A DNA stretch of 64,000 nucleotides from CAIKMD01 sp035605975. GTDB lineage: Bacteria; Pseudomonadota; Alphaproteobacteria; ATCC43930; CGMCC-115725. The translations under genes and the position numbers were made by a program. The notes below the pieces were generated by a model. The model was not told where the DNA came from and did not search any database. It worked only from the letters and a program-made list of their open reading frames with translations. The stretch covers positions 24,146 to 88,145 of the forward strand of contig DATNGG010000123.1 in assembly GCA_035605975.1 (NCBI GenBank), read 5' to 3'. Positions within the stretch are counted from its first letter, which is position 1, and every line of letters begins with the position of its first letter. This document shows positions 16,350-25,865 of the stretch, one piece after another.

Positions 16350-17150
16350 TCACGCGACGCGGCGCAGCGCCGCCGCGATGAGCTCGATCCGGCGCTCGAT
16401 GTCGATGTCGAGCGTCGCGGCAATTTCGAGCCGCCGATCCTCGAAGACATGGACCTTGGCGCGCCGCCGGCGGCGCCAATCCATCACCGCCGCGTCGCGC
16501 CGCGCCAGAAGCTCGGCAAGATCGGGCTTGTAAAGCCCGATCAGCGCCGTCACCCAGCGATTGACCAGCGGCGCCGCTCCGCCCGGCGCGACCGCGAAAC
16601 GGTCGAGCATCGCCGCGACATCGGCGGCGACATACCAGGTCTCGCCCGTGACCCAGCGATTGGTGGCGAAAAAGCGTAGCGGCCTACCGCCCGCTTCCAT
16701 CGCGATCGCAACGAGATGGGTCCAGGGCTCCGCCTCGCCGCCATCGGCGGTCTCGGGAGCGGAGGGCTCGAGCGGCGCCTTGGGCGCGGCGGGATTTTCG
16801 GCGATCGCGAGCTCGGGCAGAACCAGCGGGCTTATCCCCGCGGGAATGCCGCGGGCGCGCAGGAAGGTGTGGAAATGCCCGTGCTCGGCCGGGCCCGCGC
16901 CGGCATTGCGCTTTGCCGCCGCATCGCTTGCCGGATGCGCGTGATAGAAATACTGCGCATGGCTTGCCGGATCATAGGCATCGCCGGCGGGGTAGTGTTG
17001 CCATTCATAGACGGTCCGCGCCTCGCCGAGCAGGGCGGCGACGACCGACCTACCCGCCGCCGCCAGCGCCTGTTGCGCATCGCGCAACGCGCCGCCATGC
17101 GCTTCCATCGCTTCCAACGCGGCGCGGGACAGTCGGGCGAGATCGACCAT
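16350..17150 (-). CDS. Conserved hypothetical protein (DUF6969-like)
   Basis: A 266-residue soluble protein. It contains WQHYPAGDAYD followed by SHAQYFYHAHP (about 50-73), EHGHFHTFLRARG (about 88-100) and later HLVAIAMEAGGRPLRFFATN. These His/Tyr-rich segments suggest a metal or ligand site, but no catalytic role is known to me. I believe it belongs to DUF6969, without certainty. It follows the lipid-transport lipoprotein gene by 69 bases on the same strand and could be the last gene of that unit or stand alone. Confidence 0.65.
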   Translation of the reverse strand: MVDLARLSRAALEAMEAHGGALRDAQQALAAAGRSVVAALLGEARTVYEWQHYPAGDAYDPASHAQYFYHAHPASDAAAKRNAGAGPAEHGHFHTFLRARGIPAGISPLVLPELAIAENPAAPKAPLEPSAPETADGGEAEPWTHLVAIAMEAGGRPLRFFATNRWVTGETWYVAADVAAMLDRFAVAPGGAAPLVNRWVTALIGLYKPDLAELLARRDAAVMDWRRRRRAKVHVFEDRRLEIAATLDIDIERRIELIAAALRRVA

Positions 17151-17219
17151 CGGATTTTTGCGGCACCCCCTGCCGGGGTTATGTCGCGCGGCCGCGCCTC
17201 TGGCAAGCGCGCAGCGGCG

Positions 17220-17843
17220 TCAGGAACGAGGGGGCCGCGCCAAGGTCGCCGCGGTCCAATCGACGATATCGCTCGCGACGCGCCGCCAGGCCGCGTTGGC
17301 GGCGCCAACGATCGAGGGCACATCGTTGCGGGCGGCGGGCGCCTCGGCCGCGAAGCTGCGCGAGGCGATGAAAGTCCGCTCCGGCATGCGCACGAGCTTT
17401 GCCGTGATCTCGATTCGCCATTTCGGCGCGCCCTCGCCGCCATAGACCGCCTCGAAATGCATGACCGTCGAAACCAGAGCGACATTGGCGCGCAGCTCGC
17501 CGTTTTGCGGGCCAACGGCGGCGATGCGATCGGCCTTGTCGAAGGACGCGATCAGCAGCGCCTGGAGCATCGAGGAGAGCCGGTCGGTCCAGGCGGCATC
17601 GGCGAAATAATCGAGGCTCGTCGGGCCGCGCGCCAGCGCAATGCGGGTGGTATCGAGCGCCGCTTCGGCCTCCGGCGCGTCGATGACGAGCTGGGTTGGG
17701 ACCGCGCGCTGCGGTGCGGAGAACTGGGCCGCGGGGGTCAGGCGATAGAGCTGCGGCGGCGGCGCCGGCTGCGGCAGGATGCCGCCGCAGCCCGCGAGCG
17801 CGAGCGTCGCCAGAGCGGCGAGCGGGAATGCCAGGCGCGTCAT
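17220..17843 (-). CDS. ABC-type transport auxiliary lipoprotein (PqiC-like)
   Basis: A 207-residue lipoprotein with lipobox LAGC, giving a lipidated Cys19. The mature domain matches the ABC-transport auxiliary component family (QLYRLTPAA at the start, then a D-x-LSSMLQALL region). Such lipoproteins work with MCE proteins in outer-membrane lipid transport. Its start overlaps the MlaD-like stop by 4 bases (ATGA at 17840-17843), confirming it as the fourth gene of the operon. Confidence 0.88.
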   Translation of the reverse strand: MTRLAFPLAALATLALAGCGGILPQPAPPPQLYRLTPAAQFSAPQRAVPTQLVIDAPEAEAALDTTRIALARGPTSLDYFADAAWTDRLSSMLQALLIASFDKADRIAAVGPQNGELRANVALVSTVMHFEAVYGGEGAPKWRIEITAKLVRMPERTFIASRSFAAEAPAARNDVPSIVGAANAAWRRVASDIVDWTAATLARPPRS

Positions 17844-18739
17844 TGCGGGCGGTATCCCTGACGACGATCGCCATAGAGCAGCAGCGATGGATCGCGCTCG
17901 ATCGAGTTCATCGTCCGGTTCATCGTCGCGACCAGCGTGCTGGTCTGCGCCAGAAGCTGGCGCAGCTCGTCGAGCCCGTTCTGGGTGAAATCCTTGAGCG
18001 GCGCGCGGTTGTCGCGGACGAGACCGCGGAAATCGTTCACCGCGTCGCCCGCATTGGCGGCAAGCGTGTCCACCCGCACAGCAGCGTCGTTGAGGCTCGT
18101 GATCGCCTGTTTGAGGTCTTTCATGTCGGCCGCGCCATTGACGATAAGCTGGTCGATGTCGTTGCTGTGCGCGGCGGCGACCGCCGTAACCTTGCTGAGA
18201 TTGTCGAGCGTCGCCGCCAGGGCGGCGCGGTTCTTGTCGTCGAGCGTGTCGGAGAGGCGCACGGTGAGGTCCGTCACCTTGTTCAAGAGCTGAGGGAAAG
18301 AGGCGACCAGCTGCTGGATGTCGGATTCGCGCGACCAGATGATCGGGTTGGGCTCGGTGCCGGTCATTTGGATGGGCGGCGCGGATTTGCTCCCGGGCGT
18401 GACTTCGACGGCCGCGCCGCCGGTCAGCGAGGTGATCTCGATCGAGGCGACCGAATCGGAGCGAATCGGCGCATCGGCATCGACCTCGACCGTGACCCGC
18501 ACGCGGCCCGGATTGTCAGAATCGAGCCCGACGCGCACGACACGGCCGACGGTCACGCCGCTGATCCGGACCGGCGAGCCTTGACCGAGTCCGGTGCCGA
18601 CATAGGCGAAATAGATGTCGTAGCGGGTTTTCGCTTCGTTGAATTGCGCGTGCGCCAGCCACAGCACGGCGATCACCACGCCGATACTGAGCGCAAGGAC
18701 GAAGGTTCCGACGGCAACATAGGCGGCGCGGGTTTCCAT
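17840..18739 (-). CDS. mlaD: MCE-domain lipid-binding protein (MlaD-like)
   Basis: A 299-residue protein with one N-terminal membrane helix (about 7-28) and a single MCE domain (roughly 38-115) containing GTGLGQGSPVRISGVTVGRV and LTGGAAVEV. A long helical region follows and should form the periplasmic tunnel typical of these proteins. It binds phospholipids for transport between inner and outer membranes. It starts one base after the ATPase stop. Confidence 0.92.
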   Translation of the reverse strand: METRAAYVAVGTFVLALSIGVVIAVLWLAHAQFNEAKTRYDIYFAYVGTGLGQGSPVRISGVTVGRVVRVGLDSDNPGRVRVTVEVDADAPIRSDSVASIEITSLTGGAAVEVTPGSKSAPPIQMTGTEPNPIIWSRESDIQQLVASFPQLLNKVTDLTVRLSDTLDDKNRAALAATLDNLSKVTAVAAAHSNDIDQLIVNGAADMKDLKQAITSLNDAAVRVDTLAANAGDAVNDFRGLVRDNRAPLKDFTQNGLDELRQLLAQTSTLVATMNRTMNSIERDPSLLLYGDRRQGYRPQ

Positions 18740-18740
18740 G

Positions 18741-19559
18741 CTAGTCTCCGTCTCCCATCACGAGATTTGGCCGCGCAGCGCGTCCCCTCGGCCCGCTGAA
18801 ATACTCCTTAATCCACGGATCGGTCTCTTGCAGCATCTGATCGAGCGTGCCGAGCTTGAGCCGGCCGTCGACCAGCACCGCGATGCGGTCGGCGAGCGCG
18901 ACGAGACTGTCGAGGTCATGCGTCACCATCATCACCGCGAGGCCGAGGCTTTTCTGCAGATCGCGGAGCAGCATGTCGAAGGCCGAGGCGGCGATCGGAT
19001 CGAGGCCGGCGGTCGGCTCGTCGAGGAACAGCAGCGCCGGATCGAGCGCCAGCGCGCGCGCCAGGCCCGCGCGCTTGCGCATGCCGCCCGAAAGCTGCGC
19101 CGGATATTTCCCCGCCGTGTCGGGTGGCAGACCGACCAGCGCGATCTTCAGCTCGGCGATGGTTTCCATCAGCGGCTTGGGCAGGTCGAGCTGCTGCTTC
19201 AGCGGCACCTCGATGTTCTCGGCGACGGTGAGCGAGCTGAACAGCGCGCCGTCCTGAAACAGCACGCCCCAACGCGCCTCGACGCTGCGGAACGCGGCGG
19301 GATCGAGCGCGGCGGGGTTGCGCCCGAACACCTCGACGGTTCCCTGGCTTGGGCGGATGAGGCCCAAGATCGCCCGCAGCAGGACGGATTTGCCCGCGCC
19401 CGAGGCGCCGACCACGGCCAGAACCTCGCCCGCATGCAAATCGAGATCGATCTGGCGGTGGAGAATCCGGCCGCCGATGCGGGTCTCGAGCCCGCGGACG
19501 CGCAGGATCGGCGCGTCAGATGTTGAGCTGGGCGAAAATGATTGAGAAGGCGGCATCAA
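18741..19559 (-). CDS. mlaF: Lipid ABC transporter ATPase (MlaF-like)
   Basis: A 272-residue ABC ATPase. It has Walker A GASGAGKS (51-58), the signature LSGGMRKRAGLARAL (156-170) and Walker B ALLFLDEPTAGLDP (175-188). The signature with MRKR is typical of the Mla group. The ATG overlaps the permease gene by 44 bases; starts a few codons later would also be compatible with the domain. Supplies energy for the STAS-MlaE permease. Confidence 0.93.
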   Translation of the reverse strand: MMPPSQSFSPSSTSDAPILRVRGLETRIGGRILHRQIDLDLHAGEVLAVVGASGAGKSVLLRAILGLIRPSQGTVEVFGRNPAALDPAAFRSVEARWGVLFQDGALFSSLTVAENIEVPLKQQLDLPKPLMETIAELKIALVGLPPDTAGKYPAQLSGGMRKRAGLARALALDPALLFLDEPTAGLDPIAASAFDMLLRDLQKSLGLAVMMVTHDLDSLVALADRIAVLVDGRLKLGTLDQMLQETDPWIKEYFSGPRGRAARPNLVMGDGD

Positions 19560-20664
19560 AAATGATCACCAGAAAGATCGATTCGACCACCGAGAGCGTC
19601 GTGAGGCGCCCGACGCTTTCGGCGCTGCGCGTCACCGCCAGGCCTTCGCGGCAGCCGATCAGCGCGATGCAGACCGCGAAGAACGGCGCCTTCAGAATCC
19701 CCAGCCAAAAGCTCCATCCCGTGATCGCCCCTCGAAGCTGCTGCAAGAAGAGCGGCAACGGGATGCCGAGCGACAAGTCGCAGATGAACGCACCCCCGAC
19801 CATCCCCATCACGTTGGCATAGAAAGTGAGCAGCGGCAATGTCACGGCGAGCGCGCACAAACGCGGCAGGACGAGCACCTCGATCGGATCGAGGCCGAGC
19901 GTCGTCATGGCGTCGATCTCTTCGTTGACCTGCATCGTGCCGATCTCGGCGGTGAAGGCGCTGCCCGAGCGGCCGGCGACGATGATCGCGGTCAACAGCA
20001 CGCCAAGCTCGCGCGCGAAGGCGAGGCCGAGCAGATTGACGGTGAAAATCTCGGCGCCGTAATAGCGCAGCTGATCGGCGCCCTGATAGGCGAAGACGAT
20101 GCCGACGAGAAAGGACAGGAGTCCGACGATCGGCAGGGCGGTGCTGCCGGTGCGCTGCATATGGCTGACAAAGGCAACGAAGCGGAAGCGCCCGGGATGG
20201 CGCAGCGTGCCAAGGCCGGTGATGACGACGAGGCCGAAGAAATCGAGCCCGCTGGCGATCTGGCGAATGGCGCTGCTGGTGATGCGCCCGAGCTCCGCAA
20301 GGAGATCGATCGGGCCGGCGCGCCGCTCGGGCGCCGCCGGCGCCGTTGCGCGGGCGAATTTCTCGGCCTGGCGCAGCAGCGGCGAAAACCGCGCATCGAG
20401 ATGCTCGATCGTCGCCGCGGCCCCTCGACTCTCCAGCACGGCCACGAGACGCAGCAACAGCCATGCGCCGACCGTGTCGAGCGCCTCGACCTTGCTGCAA
20501 TCGATCGCGACCCGCCGCGGCGGCGCCGCGCTCTCGAAGGCGCGGTCCAGCACTTTGAGCCGTGCATCGAGCAAGGCCGCGCTCGAGACGAGCCAGCGGC
20601 CGCCGGCGGCGAGGTCCAGACCTGGCCCCGCGCGTTTCGCCTCGATCCAAGCTTCCTCGGCCAT
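19516..20664 (-). CDS. mlaE: Lipid ABC transporter permease, STAS-MlaE fusion
   Basis: A 382-residue permease whose first about 110 residues form a STAS-like domain (RRVAIDCSKVEALDTVGAWL), followed by the MlaE permease domain. The permease carries the ELGVLLTAIIVAGRSGSAFTAE region and several membrane helices. In E. coli the STAS subunit is separate (MlaB); the fused form is common in Alphaproteobacteria. The ATG at 20664 is preferred; a GTG at 20718 would add 18 residues. It leads the operon mlaE-mlaF-mlaD-lipoprotein. Confidence 0.92.
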   Translation of the reverse strand: MAEEAWIEAKRAGPGLDLAAGGRWLVSSAALLDARLKVLDRAFESAAPPRRVAIDCSKVEALDTVGAWLLLRLVAVLESRGAAATIEHLDARFSPLLRQAEKFARATAPAAPERRAGPIDLLAELGRITSSAIRQIASGLDFFGLVVITGLGTLRHPGRFRFVAFVSHMQRTGSTALPIVGLLSFLVGIVFAYQGADQLRYYGAEIFTVNLLGLAFARELGVLLTAIIVAGRSGSAFTAEIGTMQVNEEIDAMTTLGLDPIEVLVLPRLCALAVTLPLLTFYANVMGMVGGAFICDLSLGIPLPLFLQQLRGAITGWSFWLGILKAPFFAVCIALIGCREGLAVTRSAESVGRLTTLSVVESIFLVIIFDAAFSIIFAQLNI

Positions 20665-20776
20665 GCCCTGCGTCGTTCTTTCCTGCGTCGCGGCAAGCGC
20701 CCGATTGAGCTTTCGCACGCCACGAAGTCGGGTAGATTAGCGGTTCTTTCGTCCGCGCGACACAAGGAGCCGAGCC

Positions 20777-21292
20777 GTGGATTTGAAGCAGCATGTCCGG
20801 GGCATTCCCGATTTCCCGAAGCCCGGGATCCTGTTCTACGATATCTCGACGCTGCTGAAGCATCCCGACGCCTGGCACGAGACCATCCGCCAGCTGGTCC
20901 AGGCACTGAAGCCGCTCGAGCCCGACCTCCTCGCCGGCATCGAGTCGCGCGGCTTTCTCCTCGCCGCGCCGGTCGCTTTTGCGCTCAATCGCGGCTTCGT
21001 CATGATCCGCAAGAAGGGCAAGCTGCCCGGTCCCACCATTCCGCACACCTATGATCTCGAATACGGCACCGACACGGTCGAGATTCAGTCGGACGCGATC
21101 ACCGCCGGCCAGCGCGTCGCGGTGGTCGACGACCTGCTCGCCACCGGCGGCACCATGGCCGCCGCCGTGCGGCTCTGCCGCATGGTCGGCGCCAATGTCA
21201 TTGGCACCGCCTTCATCATCGAGCTGAACTTCCTCAACGGCCGCACCCGCCTCGACGTTCCCGTCACCTCGCTGCTGCGCTACGAGTCCTAG
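20777..21292 (+). CDS. apt: Adenine phosphoribosyltransferase
   Basis: A 171-residue purine salvage enzyme converting adenine and PRPP to AMP. The PRPP-binding motif VAVVDDLLATGGTM (114-127) and the family segments RGIPDFPKPGI (8-18) and GIESRGF (54-60) are present. The GTG start has an AAGGAG at 20764-20769. The last 29 bases overlap the 3' end of the convergent spermidine/putrescine permease gene. Confidence 0.95.
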   Translation: MDLKQHVRGIPDFPKPGILFYDISTLLKHPDAWHETIRQLVQALKPLEPDLLAGIESRGFLLAAPVAFALNRGFVMIRKKGKLPGPTIPHTYDLEYGTDTVEIQSDAITAGQRVAVVDDLLATGGTMAAAVRLCRMVGANVIGTAFIIELNFLNGRTRLDVPVTSLLRYES

Positions 21293-22076
21293 CGAGGATC
21301 CGGCCGGCGACGAGGATCGCCAGCGCGACGAACACCAGCAGGAGCGTTGCGAGCGCGTTGATCTGCGGGCTGACGCCCAGGCGCACGCTCGAGAAGATCA
21401 CCATCGGCAAAGTCGTCGCCGAGGGGCCGGTGGTAAAGCTCGCAATCACCAGATCGTCGAGCGAGAGGGTGAAGGCGAGCAGCCAGCCCGCAGCGAGGGC
21501 CGGCGCGATCAGCGGCAAGGTGATCGCGCCAAAGACCTTTGAGGGCCGTGCGCCGAGATCGAGCGCCGCTTCCTCGAGCGAGCGATCGAAGGCGGCGAGC
21601 CGCGCCTCGACCACGACCGAGACATAGGCCATGCCGAGCGTCACATGCGCGATGACGATGGTCAGAACGCCGCGGCCGCGCGGCCAGCCGATCGCCTCTT
21701 CGAGCGCGACGAACAGCAGCAGCAGCGAGAGGCCGGTGATTACCTCGGGCATGACGAGCGGCCCGGTCAGGAGCGCGCCGAAGAGGGTGCGGCCGGCAAA
21801 GCGCCGGTAGCGCGCCAGCGCGAAGCCGGCGAGCGTGCCGAGGATGAGAGCGCCGGTCGCGGCGAGGAGCGCGACCTCGAAGCTCGTCAGCGCCGCGCTC
21901 TTGATCTGCTCGTTCTCCAAGAGCGCGCCGTACCAGCGCGTCGAGAACCCGGCCCAGACGGTGACGAGCCGCGAGGCGTTGAAGGAATAAACGACGACCG
22001 ACAGGATCGGCCCGTAAAGGAAGGCGAATCCCAACAGCAGCATCGCGGCGAGAAACGGCGACAAGCGTCCGCTCAT
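21264..22076 (-). CDS. potI: Polyamine ABC transporter permease (PotI/PotC-like)
   Basis: A 270-residue permease with six hydrophobic helices. It carries the binding-protein-dependent transport motif EEAALDLGARPSKVFGAITLPLIAPA (about 168-193). ATG overlaps the previous gene's stop (ATGA at 22073-22076), so the start is well determined. It is the last gene of the operon and its tail overlaps the tail of convergent apt by 29 bases. Confidence 0.92.
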   Translation of the reverse strand: MSGRLSPFLAAMLLLGFAFLYGPILSVVVYSFNASRLVTVWAGFSTRWYGALLENEQIKSAALTSFEVALLAATGALILGTLAGFALARYRRFAGRTLFGALLTGPLVMPEVITGLSLLLLFVALEEAIGWPRGRGVLTIVIAHVTLGMAYVSVVVEARLAAFDRSLEEAALDLGARPSKVFGAITLPLIAPALAAGWLLAFTLSLDDLVIASFTTGPSATTLPMVIFSSVRLGVSPQINALATLLLVFVALAILVAGRILARTRSAAAR

Positions 22077-22969
22077 GCGCTCTCCGCCGTCAAATAGCGC
22101 CGCAGCAGCCCCATCGGCACCACCAGAAGAGCGAGCATCGCCACCGCCACCGAGGCCGCGAGCGGCCAGTCGCGGTTGGTGAAGAACTCGTCCCACAGCA
22201 CTTTGCCGATCATCAGCGTGTTGGGACCGCCCAAGAGATCGGGAATGATGAACTCGCCGCACATCGGGATGAAGACGAGAAGGCAGCCGGCGATCACGCC
22301 CGGCAGGGAGAGCGGGAAAGTCACGCGCCAAAACGCGCGCGCCGGACGGCAGCCGAGATCGAACGCCGCCTCGATCAGCGCCGGATCGAGCTTCTCGAGC
22401 GCCGCATAGAGCGGCAGAACCATGTAGGGCAGATAGGAATAGGTGAGGCCGACATAGATCGCGAAGGCGTTGTCGATGAGCGGCAGCGGCTGCTGCACGA
22501 GGCCGAGATCGAGAAGCAGATTGTTGATGAGGCCGTTGCCCTTGAGGAGCCCGATCCAGGCATAGACGCGGATGAGGAAGCTCGTCCAGAACGGCAGGAC
22601 GACGAGCAGCAGCAGCGCGTTGCGCCAGCGCGCCGGCGCGCGGACGATGCCATAAGCGAGCGGATAGCCGAGGAGAAGGCAGAGCAGCGTGCCCGCCGCG
22701 GCAAAGCCGATGGCGTTCAGGTAGGCGCGGACATAAAGGCTGTCGCTCAGGAGGAAGAGATAATTCGCCGCGCTCGCATGCAGCCTGCCATCGGCGAGGA
22801 GCGGCGTATAGGGCGGAATCCGCATCGCCTGCTCGGCAAGGCTGATCTTGAGTACGATGGCGAAGGGCGCGAGGAAGAAGAGCGCGAGCCAGCCATAGGG
22901 CAGCGCCACCACCCCGAGCCGGCGCAGCCGGTCGGAGGCGCGCCGAGCGGCGTCCGGCGCGGCGCTCAC
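22073..22969 (-). CDS. potH: Polyamine ABC transporter permease (PotH/PotB-like)
   Basis: A 298-residue inner-membrane permease with six helices. It has the EAA-loop motif EAAFDLGCRPARAFWRV, and the segment MCGEFIIPDLLGGPNT is typical of PotB/PotH. The GTG start overlaps the ATPase stop (GTGA at 22966-22969). It should pair with the downstream permease to form the transmembrane channel. Confidence 0.92.
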   Translation of the reverse strand: MSAAPDAARRASDRLRRLGVVALPYGWLALFFLAPFAIVLKISLAEQAMRIPPYTPLLADGRLHASAANYLFLLSDSLYVRAYLNAIGFAAAGTLLCLLLGYPLAYGIVRAPARWRNALLLLVVLPFWTSFLIRVYAWIGLLKGNGLINNLLLDLGLVQQPLPLIDNAFAIYVGLTYSYLPYMVLPLYAALEKLDPALIEAAFDLGCRPARAFWRVTFPLSLPGVIAGCLLVFIPMCGEFIIPDLLGGPNTLMIGKVLWDEFFTNRDWPLAASVAVAMLALLVVPMGLLRRYLTAESA

Positions 22970-24060
22970 GGCTCCAGCACCAACCCGGCCTCGCGCGCCC
23001 AGCCCAAAGCGACCGCCTCGCCGGGCGCGAAGGGCGCGCCCATGCGGCGCTCGGCATTGGCGAGGGTCACGCGCAGGATTTTGCCGGTCGGCAATTCGAT
23101 CTCGACATCGGACGCTTCGCCGCGATAAGCGAGCGCGCGCACTCGCCCCGACAGCGCATTCGCCCAGCGCGGATCGGGGCTTGGCGCGAGCGCGATCTTC
23201 TCGGGCCGCAGCGCCAGCGCGACCGCGGTGCCGGGCGCAAGCGCGCGCTCATGCGCAACCGAGAGCGCGCCGCCCGCCTCCGCACTCTCCAGCGAGAGGA
23301 CGCCGTTCTCAGCGGCGATCACGCGCGCGGCGATGAGATTGACGGCGCCAAGGAAGCCGGCAACGAACCGGTTGGCGGGATATTCATAGACCTGGCCGGG
23401 CGGTCCCATCTGGACGATACGGCCCTCATTCATCACCGCGACGCGCGAGGCCATGCTCATCGCCTCGTCCTGGTCGTGCGTCACCATCAGGAAGGTGATG
23501 CCGACGCGGCGCTGAATGCGCACCAGCTCGAAGCGGGTTTCCTCGCGCAGCTTGCGGTCGAGCGCGGTCAGCGGCTCGTCGAGCAGCAAGAGCTTCGGCT
23601 CCTTCACCAGCGCCCGCGCGAGCGCGACGCGCTGCTTCTCGCCGCCCGAGAGCTGGTTGGGCTTGCGCCGAGCCAAGGCACCGAGTTGCACGAGATCGAG
23701 CATCGCCGCGACGCGCGCGGCGATCGCGGCGCGCGGCAGCCCGTCCTGGCGCAGGCCGAAAGCGACATTGTCGAAGACCGTCATGTGCGGGAAGAGCGCA
23801 TAGGACTGGAACATCATGTTGACCGGCCGCGCATAGGGCGGCACGCCCGCCATGTCCTGCCCGTCGATGAGGATGCGCCCTTGATCGACCGCCTCGAACC
23901 CGGCGAGCAGCCGGAGCAGCGTGGTCTTGCCGCAGCCCGACGGGCCCAGCAGGGCGAAGAACTCGCCCGATTCGAGCGCAAAGGAGACGCCGGCGACAGC
24001 CGGCGACGCCGCGCCCGGATAGCGCTTCACCACCCCTTCGACCGCGAGATGCGACACCAT
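22966..24060 (-). CDS. potG: Polyamine ABC transporter ATPase (PotG/PotA-like)
   Basis: A 364-residue ATPase. It has Walker A GPSGCGKT (39-46), signature LSGGEKQRVALARAL and Walker B LLLLDEPLTALD, followed by a C-terminal TOBE-type regulatory region. MSMASRVAVMNEGRIVQMG is characteristic of the Pot group. It starts 5 bases after the binding-protein gene and overlaps the next permease by 4 bases. Confidence 0.93.
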   Translation of the reverse strand: MVSHLAVEGVVKRYPGAASPAVAGVSFALESGEFFALLGPSGCGKTTLLRLLAGFEAVDQGRILIDGQDMAGVPPYARPVNMMFQSYALFPHMTVFDNVAFGLRQDGLPRAAIAARVAAMLDLVQLGALARRKPNQLSGGEKQRVALARALVKEPKLLLLDEPLTALDRKLREETRFELVRIQRRVGITFLMVTHDQDEAMSMASRVAVMNEGRIVQMGPPGQVYEYPANRFVAGFLGAVNLIAARVIAAENGVLSLESAEAGGALSVAHERALAPGTAVALALRPEKIALAPSPDPRWANALSGRVRALAYRGEASDVEIELPTGKILRVTLANAERRMGAPFAPGEAVALGWAREAGLVLEP

Positions 24061-24065
24061 CGCGG

Positions 24066-25157
24066 CTACTCGCCCGTCTTGATGCGCGTCCAGGCGCGGG
24101 TGCGCAGCCGTTCATATTGCGGCGTGACCAGCTTGTCGAAGAAGAGCCGCGCGCGCACGGCGGCGGGCGGATAGATATTGGGATCGCTCGTTAGCGCCTT
24201 CTCCACCAGCGGCGTTGCCGCACGATTGGGATTGGCATAAGCGACCGCGTCGCTGATCGCCGCCGCGACCTCGGGGCGCAAAATGTAATCGATGAATTTG
24301 AGCGCGTTGCCGGGATGGGGCGCATCGGCAGGGATCGCCATCATGTCGATCCAGATCATCGCGCCTTCCTTGGGGATGGTGTAGGCGATAACGATGCCGT
24401 TCTTCGCTTCGCGGGCGCGATTGCGCGCCTGGACGATATCGCCGGAATAGCCCCAGGCGACGCAGAGATCGCCATTGGCGAGGCCGTTGATGTATTCCGA
24501 GGAATGGAACTTGCGGATGAAGGGGCGGATCGCCGTCAGCACCGTGGCGGCGCGGTCGAGATCGGCCGGAGCGCGGCTCAAAGGATCGCCGCCCAAATAG
24601 GCGAGCGCCGCGGGGATCATCTCCTGGGCGGAATCGAGCAGCGAGATTCCGCAAGCGGCCAGCGTCTTGGCATTTTTCGGATCGAAGATCAGCGCCGAGC
24701 TGTCGGTTGGCGCGTGATCGCCCAGCGCCGCTTTGACCTTGGCGCGGTTATAGCCATAGCCGGTCGTGCCCCACATATAGGGCACGCCATATTGATTGCC
24801 GGGATCGGCATTGGCGGCGGCGGCCAAAAGAAGCGGATCGAGATTGCCGTAATTCTTGAGCTGGCTCTTGTCGATCTTGCGGTAGACGCCCGAGGCGGCC
24901 TGGCGCGCGAGATAGGGCGAGGCCGAGGGCACGACGACGTCATAGCCCGAATGCCCGGCGAGGAGCTTCGCCTCGAGCGTCTCGTTGCTGTCATAGACGT
25001 CATAGGTGACCTTGATCCCGGTCGCCTTCTCGAAATTCGCGATGGTGTCGGGCGCGATGTAATCCGACCAATTGTAGACGTTGAGGCGCGGCTCCTCGGC
25101 CGCGGCGGGCGCGGCGGCGACCAGGCACGCGAGAAGGAAGGCGGCGATGCGCAGCAT
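24066..25157 (-). CDS. potF: Periplasmic polyamine-binding protein (PotF-like)
   Basis: A 363-residue solute-binding protein with a signal peptide ending about AAAEE (residue 21). The mature start LNVYNWSDYIAPDTIANFEK-type motif is the hallmark of PotF/PotD polyamine receptors, and YDVVVPSASPYLARQ and GVPYMWGTTGYGYN follow. Putrescine or spermidine binding is inferred from the family; ligand specificity was not checked residue by residue. It is first in the operon potF-potG-potH-potI. Confidence 0.92.
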   Translation of the reverse strand: MLRIAAFLLACLVAAAPAAAEEPRLNVYNWSDYIAPDTIANFEKATGIKVTYDVYDSNETLEAKLLAGHSGYDVVVPSASPYLARQAASGVYRKIDKSQLKNYGNLDPLLLAAAANADPGNQYGVPYMWGTTGYGYNRAKVKAALGDHAPTDSSALIFDPKNAKTLAACGISLLDSAQEMIPAALAYLGGDPLSRAPADLDRAATVLTAIRPFIRKFHSSEYINGLANGDLCVAWGYSGDIVQARNRAREAKNGIVIAYTIPKEGAMIWIDMMAIPADAPHPGNALKFIDYILRPEVAAAISDAVAYANPNRAATPLVEKALTSDPNIYPPAAVRARLFFDKLVTPQYERLRTRAWTRIKTGE

Positions 25158-25206
25158 CAGCGATGCCCGGCGCCCGAATCCGAGGCCGGCCGCGAGGAAA
25201 GGCGCG

Positions 25207-25740
25207 TCACTGCTGGTGGGCGCGGTTGAATTTGAGCTCGCTCTGCGACAATTGGAATCCGACGATCACGGTATAGACATTGCCGAGCTGCGGATTCTCG
25301 AGCGGCAGATGCGCCGTGATGTTGTCGGTCGCGCGGACCGTCGGCGCGTCCTTGGGGAAGTCGACGCCCAGGCTGAATTGCTGCTTGCCGAGGATATTGC
25401 CGGCGCTGTCGGCGATCGCAACGAAGTAAGGCAGGTCGATATGCTGAATGCTCGGCGAGGTGCGCAGAGCGGCGAATTCGATCGACAGCTTGGTGGCGAC
25501 GCCCTTCGCTTCCTTGTCGCAATCCGAATGTACCGACGCGATCCGGCCCGCGGTCTGGATGGTCTGCACGCTGCTGTTGGGCACCAGCCGGGCCAGGGTC
25601 TGCAGATCGGGAACCGTGGTCGTCGCCGGGCAGGTATAGCCGGTCTTGTAGGTGCCCCCGCCGCTCGAGCACGCAGCCAAGAAGAACGCCGCTGGGACGA
25701 TCAACGCCGCGGCACGCACCGCTCTCGCCACTCGGTCCAT
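25207..25740 (-). CDS. Putative lipoprotein, unknown
   Basis: A 177-residue protein with signal peptide and lipobox LAAC, followed by SSGGGTYKTGYTCPATT. The mature part is soluble, with cysteines near its start and in SDCDKEAKG. It should be anchored to a membrane by its N-terminal Cys. No family is recognised. The ATG at 25740 has a strong AAGGAAGGGG ahead of it; the longer ORF is rejected because it would bury the signal peptide. It is divergent from thrB, with 125 bases between the starts. Confidence 0.75.
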   Translation of the reverse strand: MDRVARAVRAAALIVPAAFFLAACSSGGGTYKTGYTCPATTTVPDLQTLARLVPNSSVQTIQTAGRIASVHSDCDKEAKGVATKLSIEFAALRTSPSIQHIDLPYFVAIADSAGNILGKQQFSLGVDFPKDAPTVRATDNITAHLPLENPQLGNVYTVIVGFQLSQSELKFNRAHQQ

Positions 25741-25865
25741 CGCCCCTTCCTTGCGCTCGATCTCTGTACTAGGTTGCTGGCTTGCGGCAGCCGGCCAACC
25801 GGCACGCACTCTATGCGACGCGTGCGCGGGGCACAAGCGTCGGGCGAGACGCCGCGACGATACGG

